Assembly: GCF_041296385.1 (NCBI RefSeq)
Contig: NC_091019.1
Coordinates: 8,827,264 to 8,891,263 of the forward strand
DNA from: Aphelocoma coerulescens
Taxonomy: Eukaryota > Chordata > Aves > Passeriformes > Corvidae
Length of the DNA stretch: 64,000 bases
Direction of reading: 5' to 3'
The notes under the pieces were generated by a model. It ran no database searches and was not told the origin of the DNA. It was given only the letters and a program-made list of their open reading frames with translations. Below are positions 38,224 to 47,061 of this stretch, piece after piece (the first letter of the stretch is position 1; the number at the start of each line of letters is the position of its first letter). The position numbers were made by a program, and so were the translations under genes.

Positions 38224-38782
38224 TGTACTAGTTTGAAAACAAACCAGAGGGAGGCACCAAGTCAGAATAACAATTTAATGGAAATTAAAGAAAAGAAAAA
38301 GTAAAAGAAAACACTGGTTCAAACTGACAGAGTCAAGATACAACCTGAGTCCCTGTTAGGCAGGGTGGTGGTAGCAGTCTGGTAGAATGGTGGCTGCAGT
38401 CCTCTGAAGCAGTGATCCTGTTGTAAAGGGGCCTGCTCTTCCTCAGAAAGTCCAGTGGTGGCTGTGTAGCTCCTGTCCTCTGGAAATCCAGTGGAAAAGG
38501 GTTGTCTCTGGTGTTCAGTCTCAGATTATATCCACGATGGGATGCTTGGTTCCTCCCTCTGGGTGGAGCATCTCACAATGGGGTAATGAGTCATGAGGCC
38601 AAGTGTGGATTAGGCTCATTAACAGAAGATAGTCCGGAGGGAGTTATCTCTGAGTCATGCAGCAGGACAATGATGGGCCATTAACAGAAAGATAGTCTGG
38701 GGGGAGGAGGCAAGGAAACACTGCCCCACCTGATTTCAACAGCTCATGAGGATGGTAGTAGAATACACTTCAACCCAGAACA
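38224..38782 (-). repeat. Solo LTR, second copy of the 10459 family
   Basis: On the plus strand it starts TGTACTAGTTTGAAAAC and ends CAACCCAGAACA, the reverse complement of the LTR at 10459-11035. No clear target-site duplication, so it is likely the older copy. Confidence 0.85.
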
Positions 38783-38825
38783 GGTTTCAATGAGAAAACA
38801 AAACAAAACAAAAGGTTCATGCCAC

Positions 38826-40570
38826 AGCTCAGGCAAAACAGATAGGAACCTGTTGAATCGCTAGTGTTGGTCCCCTCTTCACAGCTGTCTCCGTTTCGAG
38901 ACAAATTTCAGAAGAAAACACCCTGGAATGAGCGTTTCTTCTAAAGAGAAAGGGCTTCAATAACTCCCTCTTCTTCTGCCAGTGAGAGAAATGGATACCA
39001 GCCAGTGAAAGTGAAAAAAAAAGAGAACTGTTTATTAACAAAAGAAAAAAAGATGGGTGTCGGAATTGTAAAAGGGAGAAAGCAGGCCCCAGCGGGGGGA
39101 GAGATATGCAGTCCAAACCCAATATGGTTGATAAGAGCAAAACTCTGTTTATTAGCAATCCAAAGGCACTTAAATAGTATACCAGCTTGTTAACTCCTAA
39201 GTGGCTTAAAGCTTATCAAAGCACATTTCTACTTCTACATAATTGGACTTACATTGGCAAGCTTCCATAGTCATGTTATGATTAAAAGAATTCAATGTTT
39301 ATCTCCCTTCTCTGGGTCTTATCTGAACAGCTGCAAGTCTTCACTCCTCTGTTCCTCAGGCCTGCTTGTTCTCTTCACATGAGAATCTTCTCATGGAGAG
39401 TTTTTTCTCACACACAGGCCTTTTGCTTGCAGGCTCTTGCAACAGTTCTTTTATTGATCCCAATAATTCTATTTCCCAACAGATGGGGGTGCTCGCAAGG
39501 CATAGAAAAGGATTGAAATTTCAAAACCTTCACCCCTATTGCCCCCCCCCCCCCAACAGTGTGGCTGTGAGGCAAAGATAGCGGCTGCCCCGCTTTGTCT
39601 CAGGGAAGGGGAGGAAAGAGTTCATGCAGCAGCGTGGGTCCCCTCCTCACAGCAGGTGAAGTTGGTGGGGTTTAATGTCCTTTTTTGTGTTGGTTCAGCT
39701 TCTCCAAGGTTTTGGGTTAAGGGCGCCCCCCCCCCCCCCCCCCCCCACCACCAGCTCCCTGGATGGACCAGAAAAAAGGCCAAGCCGAAACAGTTCCAAG
39801 AATAAAAACAACCAACCAACAAAACAAAAAGCTGCCAAAAGGATTTGCCAGTGAAAAGCCTCCAGGCCAGGGGAAGGAAAATAACAGGAGCTCCTTGCCT
39901 ATACTAGCAAAAAACTAATCCAGAGAAGGCAACGAATCTGTGCAGCAGCTGACCACTCCGCGGGGGCGGGGGCGAGGAGAGTTTGAATGGAGCCTGCCCC
40001 GGGTTCTCAAATTCTGGTCTGCCCCTGGTTCACCTTAAAGCTAAAGCAGCCATTTCTGGGCATAAAGCAGATGATTAGGGATCTGACTATCATCATAAAA
40101 TTACCCCAAGACAACAGCAGATGAAGCAGGTGGATTTGGTATTCTTTTCTCTTGCTGGCTTGGCTTTTCCAAGGTCTGGGGCTGAAATGGAGCAGCCTCT
40201 CGCCATCCCGTCGGTCCCCACCGATTCTTCACCCGTCGATTGTTCTCTCTGATCTCGGAAGAAAACCAAACTGTCCAATTCAAGAAAAAAGCCACTGAAG
40301 GATTGCTGTCACAGTCTCCAAGGCCAAGGAAAGGAAAAAAAACCTTCTTGCCTAAGCTAACAAAAACCCCTAGCTAGCTAAGCAAAAAAAAATAAACAAA
40401 ACCAAAACCAAACCAGTCCGTACAGCACGACAGACAGCCTGGGAGTGAGGCTTTAAAAGAGCCCATGGAAGAGCCCCAAGGTTTCCCTCTCTCCTGGACC
40501 CACCTTAAAGCTACAGCAACCATTTCTGGGCATAGAGCAGATGATCAGGGAACAGAAAACCACCCCAAAA
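38826..40570. repeat. LTR-derived block with two related tandem segments
   Basis: Several LTR-like pieces: a minus-strand AATAAA near 39149 (CTCTGTTTATTAGC), and two related segments of about 450 bp, ending near 40113 and 40575, each with a CACCTTAAAGCTA..GGGCATA..GATGAT tail resembling the LTR at 23716. Poly-C runs lie at 39542-39554 (13 C) and 39726-39746 (21 C). Confidence 0.55.
39726..39746. repeat. Homopolymer C tract, 21 nt
   Basis: An uninterrupted run of 21 C. Its length may be unreliable if this is an assembly from error-prone reads. Confidence 0.85.
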
Positions 40571-40985
40571 CAAAAATTATTGCCTGCATTACCATGTTCC
40601 ATTTTTTACAAAAAAAAAAAAAAGAAACTTGAATATTTGTAGTCTAAACATGTAAAAATTTAGACAGGGAATCTGACATTTAATCTTCACCACATAGACT
40701 TAACACAGAGAATATAATTTCTTGTATTTCACATGTATATCAATATAGAAAATACAGCCAGATCCTTTGCCAGACACTGAACTGCTCGCCTCAGCTGCTT
40801 TTAATTTTTGGAACCTGTTCAAAATGTGCAGATTAGCTCTTTTGTACATATTTTAGCCAGTCATAAATATTCAGCAATAAAAAGAACAGTAAGGTCAAAT
40901 TTTTGCTTTCCACAGCAGTTTAGTCTTTCCACAACACTTTATGAAATATTTTGTGAAAATCAAGCCTATAAAAATCTAATTAAAT

Positions 40986-41265
40986 TGTTGCAGTGGGGAT
41001 ACTGTAACATGCATATCAAACAAGGAGTCCCGTGGAAAAGAAATATATATGGACAGATTCTTGGTAGATATTTTCAGAGATGTTTATTTCTCCAGCCGCA
41101 TGGCCGGGGCTCTGCTGAGGAACTGTTACAATCCCGGGACTGAGGGTCCTTGCCCTCAAAACAACCAATGAGGAACGAGGCTGACCAGGGGCCCGGGAAA
41201 CCGCGTCTCTGTCCCCTCAGGGCCCCTCTCCCAGGGCTACATGGCGGGGGGAAAGGACTCCGACA
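40986..41265 (-). repeat. 3' LTR of the Y-box-carrying provirus, 280 bp
   Basis: Starts TGTTGCAGTGGGGATACTG and ends GGACTCCGACA (plus strand). It shares ATCAAACAAGGAG and ACAATCCCGGGA with the LTR at 42977 but not with the solo copies at 20055 and 34645, supporting a common origin of the pair. A 15-bp segment present at 42977 is missing here. Confidence 0.9.
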
Positions 41266-41497
41266 TTTCACCCATTTATTTTTAACAAAAAGAGATTTAA
41301 AACTTAACATTGAAAACAACTGGATAAACATAACAAGAGCAGTTTCAAAACAATACAAGCCACACTCCTGAGTCTTTAAATGTCCAAACAGATTCTCTGG
41401 AACATCTTAAGGCTGACAGAAAGGAGACAGGACTCTCTGGGCATGCTTTGTGGGGAAACTGAGGCAGGAGAGGGTTTAATTCCTTCCTTCTCCCTTT

Positions 41498-42115
41498 TCA
41501 TCCCCCCCTCAGCATCAGAGAGGAGTTGTAGGGAAATGGAATTGTATAGGGAAGCCATGGGGTGAAAAATGGATTAGGAATAAACTGGGGATGGGGTAAA
41601 CTTAGCAAGGGGCTCATATTGGTTATAGGGTAAAAGGGGAAAGTAGGCTGTGGGTAAGGAAGTTGCTGGGATGAATATTGTTTATAATTTTGTGCATAAC
41701 GGCTGCCTTTTACTGGAATACCTCCAGGCCCAGTAACATTCGCTGCTTGTAAACCCTTCTTTCCTTGCACTATATCAAACTGTACAACTTCCCTATCTCC
41801 TACACTTTGCAGGTAATTTTTACAGTTATTCCTTTTAATGGCAGTTCTATGGATGAATAAATCTTCCCCTGTATCATCTCGTGTTATAAATCCATAGTTG
41901 TTTTTTACATTGTACCATTTCACAGTTCCTGTGATTTTCGTTGCTATAACTTCTCCAATCACGTGCTTGCATGTTTGTTGTGGCTGCTGGTCCCGTGTGG
42001 CCGCCGCCTTGCTGACTCTGACGTCTCGGCCAGGCCCCCACGCTGCAGCTGCTCTGTGCCCTGAGAGCGGCGCTGCTCCAGCGCGTCTGGGCTCTGCGCG
42101 GCCCCGCATTGCCAT
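41498..42115 (-). CDS. Y-box / cold-shock-domain protein captured by a provirus
   Basis: 205 residues from ATG at 42115, which has a strong context (G at -3, G at +4); the frame can be read a further 13 codons upstream but without another ATG. Residues 56-132 form a complete vertebrate Y-box cold-shock domain: [15 protein letters not shown] contains the RNP1 motif and DLFIH the RNP2 motif. The residues known to contact nucleic acid in this family (Trp67, Phe76, Phe87, His89) are present. The family-typical NVTGPGG..VKGSRYA follows. An Ala/Arg-rich N-terminus precedes the domain. The usual basic/acidic repeats of the C-terminal half are replaced by a Pro/Tyr/Phe-rich tail (142-205). There are no introns, so capture from a spliced mRNA is likely. 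Y-box proteins bind and package mRNA; a role in packaging the element's RNA is my inference. Whether the parent was YBX1, YBX2 or YBX3 I cannot tell. Confidence 0.88.
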   Translation of the reverse strand: MAMRGRAEPRRAGAAPLSGHRAAAAWGPGRDVRVSKAAATRDQQPQQTCKHVIGEVIATKITGTVKWYNVKNNYGFITRDDTGEDLFIHRTAIKRNNCKNYLQSVGDREVVQFDIVQGKKGLQAANVTGPGGIPVKGSRYAQNYKQYSSQQLPYPQPTFPFYPITNMSPLLSLPHPQFIPNPFFTPWLPYTIPFPYNSSLMLRGG

Positions 42116-42344
42116 CACCGCCAGCCCCGCGTCCTCCGAGTGGTTCTGCTTCACGAACTACACACTGCTTTGAGTGCAGCCTTGTTTTGGCTTGGTGCTG
42201 CCCTGTGCAGCTTCTTGTGTCGCTATGGAAACTGCCGCTTCTTGCTCTACGGGGCTCTCCAAGCCGTGTGCTCAGAGCGGGCTTCCACTCTGAACCCCAG
42301 TTCCTGGCTGCTCATGGCCCACGGCACCTGCGGCACCTGCGGTG

Positions 42345-42863
42345 TCACTCCCTCATTTGCGGTTGAGTGGCTGGGGACCCCGAGACAGGGATGGGGTTTG
42401 CGATAAGGCACGTGCTCCCGAGGGGGCCGGGCACATCCAGCGGAGGCACCTCCGCCAGCATGGCTGCAGTCATGCGCTCCTGGGATGGCTGCCGCGCGGT
42501 CTCGGCCATGGGATTACAGTCATCCTCTGCTTTAGGGGTAATGGGACCATATAAATGCTCCTGAAGAGCTTCAGTGATTACAAGGCATCCACAGAGGGGT
42601 TCAATCACTAATGCATGTTTTGTTTGATCCCCCATCTCACAGAAGATCTCGTACCAAAAACACTCGAGACGAGTTCCAGAAGGATTAATATCAAAAAGTA
42701 AGTCTCGAGAAATATAGAAGAAATTTTTGAAAAGCCAGTTAAAAAAATGTTCTAGATCTCTCGGAACAAATACTTTCTTGTTTTGCTGTTCCAGGATTCC
42801 TTTAACTTCTAGATACATTTCTTTCTCTGGCTCAGAGAGCCACATTTCCCATGATTCTTCCAT
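42345..42863 (-). CDS. Gag matrix-like protein of the Y-box-carrying provirus
   Basis: 172 codons from an ATG about 115 nt downstream of the 5' LTR, the position of gag. The first 110 residues have a matrix-like helical pattern (FFNWLFKNFFYISRD, then WYEIFCEMGDQTKHAL) comparable in layout to the betaretrovirus-like matrix remnant at 5573-5806. The rest is Pro/Ala/Glu-rich without zinc knuckles. The initiator is MEES, so there is no myristoylation signal. It ends in a stop 230 nt before the cold-shock ORF, which is in a different frame, so the two are probably separate proteins. The assignment is by position and weak resemblance. An alternative is a host-derived leader sequence. Confidence 0.6.
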   Translation of the reverse strand: MEESWEMWLSEPEKEMYLEVKGILEQQNKKVFVPRDLEHFFNWLFKNFFYISRDLLFDINPSGTRLECFWYEIFCEMGDQTKHALVIEPLCGCLVITEALQEHLYGPITPKAEDDCNPMAETARQPSQERMTAAMLAEVPPLDVPGPLGSTCLIANPIPVSGSPATQPQMRE

Positions 42864-42976
42864 AGTCCAGAGAGAATATCCAAACCAAGGTGAGAAGAGA
42901 GAGATCTAGAGTGGCTTTTTACTCACGAATTTTCTGTCCTTAGGGGTCAGTATCTTGCCTGCATTCTCTACCATTA

Positions 42977-43214
42977 TGTTGCAGTGGGGATTACTGTAAC
43001 ACTCATATCAAACAAGGAGTCCCGTGGAAAAGAAATATATATGGACGGATTCTTGGTAGATGTTTCAGAGATGTTTATTTCTCCAGCCGCATGGCCGGGG
43101 CTCTGCCGAGGAACTGTTACAATCCCGGGACCGAGGGTCCTTGCCTGTGCAGGGAAACACAAAACAACCAATGGGGAACGAGGCTGACCAGGGGCCCGGG
43201 AAACGACCCTGACA
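42977..43214 (-). repeat. 5' LTR of the Y-box-carrying provirus, 238 bp
   Basis: Same family as 40986-41265 but lacks about 45 bp next to its CCCTGACA end. Followed on the outside by the target-site copy TTAAAT. Confidence 0.9.
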
Positions 43215-43220
43215 TTAAAT

Positions 43221-45675
43221 ATCAGCTCTCTTTCTGCTTTTATTAGATTAAAACACACAAATTGAGATTTATGGAAGTGGTGGAAGGAACCCTCTGCAGT
43301 ATTTAAAAGTTGCCTCCTTAATCTGAAGAAACTTGGAAAAGTTTTTTAAAGCACCAATACCAACACAAAACTTTATATGTAATATCTACAAGAAGCATAC
43401 TACTTCCCTGAAATAGGAATCGAAAGGAAGCCCACAGCTGTAGAGGTTATATATGTAGTTAAGACCATGCCAAACTAGCTGATATCTCAGAATTGACTGC
43501 ACATTAATTGTTGCACTCCTCCCCTATACTAGTCTAAGTGACACAAGGGGGAAGGTCCTTTTATTCCCTTACCTTCCTATAAACTGCCTGTTCTATCAAG
43601 ACTTACCTGGAGTAGGAGAAATAGGAGATAAACAAAATATGATTAAGGGGTTAAGAAGTCAACTCCAGGAGAGAAGACCTGGAAGGTATGAGGTGTGCTG
43701 TGTCCCAAAGATGAAACATTTGTGTTCCAAACCACTTGAGAATGAGTTTACAGCAATAACAAGAGAACCTAGAGGTGCATTAGGTCCCAGAACTCAACTA
43801 AATGAAAGAAAAATCCCATTCATTGCTATCATAATTTTCACCTAAACAGAATAGATTGAAAATGTCTTTAGAGCCAAACTCCTTGCCATTTGCCTAATAC
43901 ACTGATTAAGCGATATTTTCTTTTAATTATTTGTTTCACAATATTTTTATTATTTAAATCAAGCTGAACAGCTCCATATTGTAAGAAACTAAGGCTAATG
44001 GGAACAGTAACATTAATTTTCCACTGAGTCAATAACTGGACAAGCATCACAGACCTTTAATTGATGCTAGGATTGTTTTGTTTGACAGAATTGTTTTCAG
44101 ATTCAAAAGTGCCCATCCCTTCTTATAAAGCAAAATTAGTGCGACAATATCATCACAGAAGGCAACAAGGAATGTATATTTTAGATACCCAAATCCAGAG
44201 AAGGTTCTCAAATGCAGGGGTGGGGGAAATGGGGGGTTTGCTAACAATTACGATTTAAAAAATATTGAAGAATCCAATTATGTCATGTCTCCAGTTCTTT
44301 TTCAAAACTTAGTTTACCAAGAATGACACCATGTTCAGAATATTACAGAGCACTAAGACATCTAGTGAGTGAAAAACGTATTGCAAGTAGAATTACTGTA
44401 TGTTATGTAAATTAAGCAGTGCTGGATTTAGTTATTAGATTTAAGAAGTCTATGGGATCATTGCTGCAGGTTAATTATTACCACATGATTTTTCACTATA
44501 CATTTAAATTCTTCCAGTTCCCAGGTAAATAAATGACTCTGCATTAAAACCCACTTGATGTGGGATCTCATTGCAATGCTCTGGTCTTTTATCAGGTCCT
44601 TGCTTTAGTAAAGACCTAGTATCATACGACCTCAGAGAAATCACGTTTACTGGTTTAGCCAAAAGTGCAGATCTGGCATTAAGTCCTACCCATTAAACAC
44701 ATACTTGGCATACTTATCACTACAGACCATGTGCATTTAAATTACAATTCAGAAACTGTGATGAATCACATGGCATAGGATGTCTAAACCATCCTTTCTA
44801 AAGGAAACACAAGCTTTCCACAACTTTGTTGACATAAAGAAGTATAACAAAACCTGGAATGACTTAATTCCCAATTCAATAAAAAGATCAAGCTACTTAT
44901 TTTCCCTATAGCCCTGGCAAACACAGTTCAAAAAAATCTGCCATCATCAGCTTCAAATACATCAGAACTGCTTCTTGGGGCTCATAGAATAAAGAACATT
45001 AGTTCAGAGCAGATCCCTTCATGTTCTGCCAGGAAAACGTATGGAAAAATACATAGGAAAGATGTAACACCAACACATGGACAATGTTTGAGAAACAGAA
45101 ATGTGCTCCTTCAAACTGAAGTTGAAATTATCAAATAATCACAACAAAAAATTGGAGGGTAAAAAGAAATTGATCAATCTACTGTAACAAGTTCACTGTA
45201 ACTTGCAAGGTTTGGAAATTATAAGAAAGGTTCAGATTCCTTGAAATTGAAAATTTAGGTCAGATTCCCTGATTTATGTAATTTTCTTTATCAATTTCTC
45301 TTTTTTTCAACCTAGAAAAAAATTAGTATTCACTTTTGTACATAATAAATAGCACATACTCTATATATACCACATCTATATTCCTTTCCCTATCTTTCAC
45401 TAAGACAAATATATTCTTTAAAATAAGACCAATAATACAAGGATTTTTTATTTTCTTCAAGAACTTCAGGGGGAAAATATGTATTTTCCCTGTCTGCTGA
45501 TATGTAGATAGACCTTGCATTACCCATTAGCTGGCCATTTTGCTGGCCAGACATTCTTGGCTTAGGACCCTGCTTAGGTTTTAATTGCTTATGTTTGACC
45601 TGGTATTTCTTGGTATGTAAACTTTTCTTTTTGTGATGTTGTGAGAAAATTTTGGATTGAAAAGCAAGGGAATCC
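43221..45675. other. No recognised feature
   Basis: AT-rich sequence without recognisable elements. Confidence 0.45.
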
Positions 45676-45681
45676 CATAAA

Positions 45682-46099
45682 TGTTGCGGTGAACCATGGC
45701 CAAAGCCAGGGTCAGCCAGATCAAGTGGACCCAGAGGTCCATTGGTTTGATGCTGCCCCAGCCCAAAAGCCCTGAGCACTCATAAGGCTGTGAAAAATAC
45801 ATAAATCCGTGCCTTACCATTGGCTGCTGCCCTCCCCTCCCCTTATTTCTCATATCTGGTTGTATTTCCAGAGAGTTCTATGTTCTTTGGTTGTTAATTG
45901 GTCCTCGTTATTCCTCCCCGCCTACCCCTTCTCCCACTTGCTGTAATTCCTTCTCCCCGCCTTGATAACACCCCCTGGCTGATGTTCCATTGGTTACTGT
46001 GTGTTTTCCATGCCCCGATCGTGGGAGTACAAGACCCCCTGCAAGCCATGCAGCTTTGGCTTTTCTCTGTGGATTTCCCATTTCTTCAATATACCCCTT
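45682..46099 (+). repeat. Left part of an older solo LTR interrupted by a provirus
   Basis: Starts TGTTGCGGTGAACCATGG, matching the LTR at 13175. It continues at 55483-55679 on the other side of the inserted provirus. The 6 bp before it, CATAAA (45676-45681), recur after the right part (55680-55685). Confidence 0.92.
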
Positions 46100-46232
46100 T
46101 GTTACAAAAAGGATAGGATATTGGATTTTAAAAGTAGTAAGGCTAAGGCTCTGCTAGGCTGTAAGGCCTCAGGTGTAGAAATAGTTCTCTGGGGAAACAG
46201 GAATAGAATGTACTGGGTGGGGAGGTTAGGAA

Positions 46233-46322
46233 TAGTGAATTAGCTGGGCATGGTGAACCCGTTAGTGAATTAGCTGGGCATGGTGAACCCGTTAGTGAAT
46301 TAGCTGGGCACGGTGAACCTGT
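46233..46322 (+). repeat. Three tandem 30-bp repeats in U3
   Basis: Units at 46233-46262, 46263-46292 and 46293-46322, the first two identical and the third with two changes. Tandem repeats at this place are typical of retroviral enhancers. The same array is in the 3' LTR at 55062-55151. Confidence 0.93.
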
Positions 46323-46518
46323 CTAAAAGTAAATTGTTCTGGGTTGATATATGTTGCATGCAAGGGGGATTTCAGTGGTAGGAGCTCGTTGAGCATTATC
46401 TAAGACTAGACAACCATAGAGAGATATGGCGTAGGGTATGATTATCTATTGTTAATCCTTGTGATGTATGTTTTACTTTGAAGATTAAATCTTGTATGTG
46501 TGCCAATGTTTGAAACTG

Positions 46519-46524
46519 TATAAA
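46519..46524 (+). promoter_or_regulatory. LTR TATA box
   Basis: TATAAA about 76 bp upstream of the poly(A) signal AATAAA (46595-46600), normal U3-R geometry. Confidence 0.8.
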
Positions 46525-46594
46525 GAGCTGAGTGAAACGATAGGCCTTTGGGAAGCCTGATTTGGGACACTAGTCCCCAGGTCCCCGGGCCCTG

Positions 46595-46600
46595 AATAAA
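46595..46600 (+). terminator. LTR polyadenylation signal
   Basis: AATAAA in the R region; the copy in the 3' LTR (55424-55429) would serve proviral transcripts. Confidence 0.8.
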
Positions 46601-46659
46601 GCACCGCATAAACTGACTCTCTGTTGGTTTGTGTTTGTGGTCGGTGGGCAACAGTTTTC

Positions 46660-46677
46660 TGGCGACCGCGGCAGGAC
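46660..46677 (+). promoter_or_regulatory. Primer-binding site, tRNA-Arg type
   Basis: TGGCGACCGCGGCAGGAC, six bases after the LTR. From memory it is complementary to the 3' end of vertebrate tRNA-Arg(UCG). Confidence 0.8.
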
Positions 46678-46789
46678 TCCGGGGGTCGTAGGGGCGGTTC
46701 GCGGGGTGATCTGCTCCGTGCCGGCACCAGGTGATTTCTGGGGAGACATCAGCCCGTGCCCGACCCCGCGTCCGACGGACAACTGTGAG

Positions 46790-46791
46790 GT
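46790..46791 (+). promoter_or_regulatory. Putative major splice donor
   Basis: GAG|GTAAGC in the leader between primer-binding site and gag, a near-consensus donor that could serve the env mRNA. A candidate acceptor is CCCTTGCAG ending at 52015. Confidence 0.6.
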
Positions 46792-47061
46792 AAGCCCATA
46801 AGGTGCTTTATTCCTTTTAAACCGGTGGTGGTAGCCTGCCCGGTAAGACGAGTCTCTACTCGCAGGGTTGGGGCATTGGTTTGGATTATAAAGCCTAGGC
46901 GCTGGCCGTCAGACAGAGCGAAAGCTTTGCAGAGCCAGCCCTTGCTTCTCGCGGCGACGAGATAAGCAAGGAGGGAATTGGATATTGTGGTAATTGGTAT
47001 TGGTATTAGTCTGTGTGTTACTAGGTGTGTGTGTGTTATTGTGTGGTTGCATACCTCTGGA

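Larger units (their letters stand above)
40986..43214 (-). mobile_element. Non-autonomous provirus carrying a matrix-like ORF and a captured Y-box gene
   Basis: Two LTRs of one family, 40986-41265 and 42977-43214, bracket 1.7 kb. The 6 bp before the left LTR (TTAAAT, 40980-40985) equal the 6 bp after the right LTR (43215-43220), while the inner flanks do not match either. The whole block is therefore one insertion, not two solo LTRs. On the minus strand it reads 5' LTR, a matrix-like ORF (42863-42345), a cold-shock-domain ORF (42115-41498) and 3' LTR. No capsid, nucleocapsid, protease, polymerase or envelope is present, so mobilisation would need proteins supplied by another element. Solo LTRs of the same family at 20055 and 34645 show the family has spread repeatedly. 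Confidence 0.9.
46100..46653 (+). repeat. 5' LTR
   Basis: TGTTACAAAAAGG...GTGGGCAACA. U3 contains three 30-bp direct repeats (46233-46322), a CCAAT at 46503-46507 and TATAAA at 46519-46524. R contains AATAAA at 46595-46600. Confidence 0.96.

Noticed and set aside
41498..42115. A plain processed Y-box pseudogene
   Set aside because: The frame is intact, there is no poly(A) tail directly behind it, and it lies between paired LTRs behind a matrix-like ORF with a duplication around the whole block.
41898..42564. Plus-strand open frames over the Y-box region
   Set aside because: They are antisense shadows in a GC-rich part of the minus-strand genes and have no recognisable domain.
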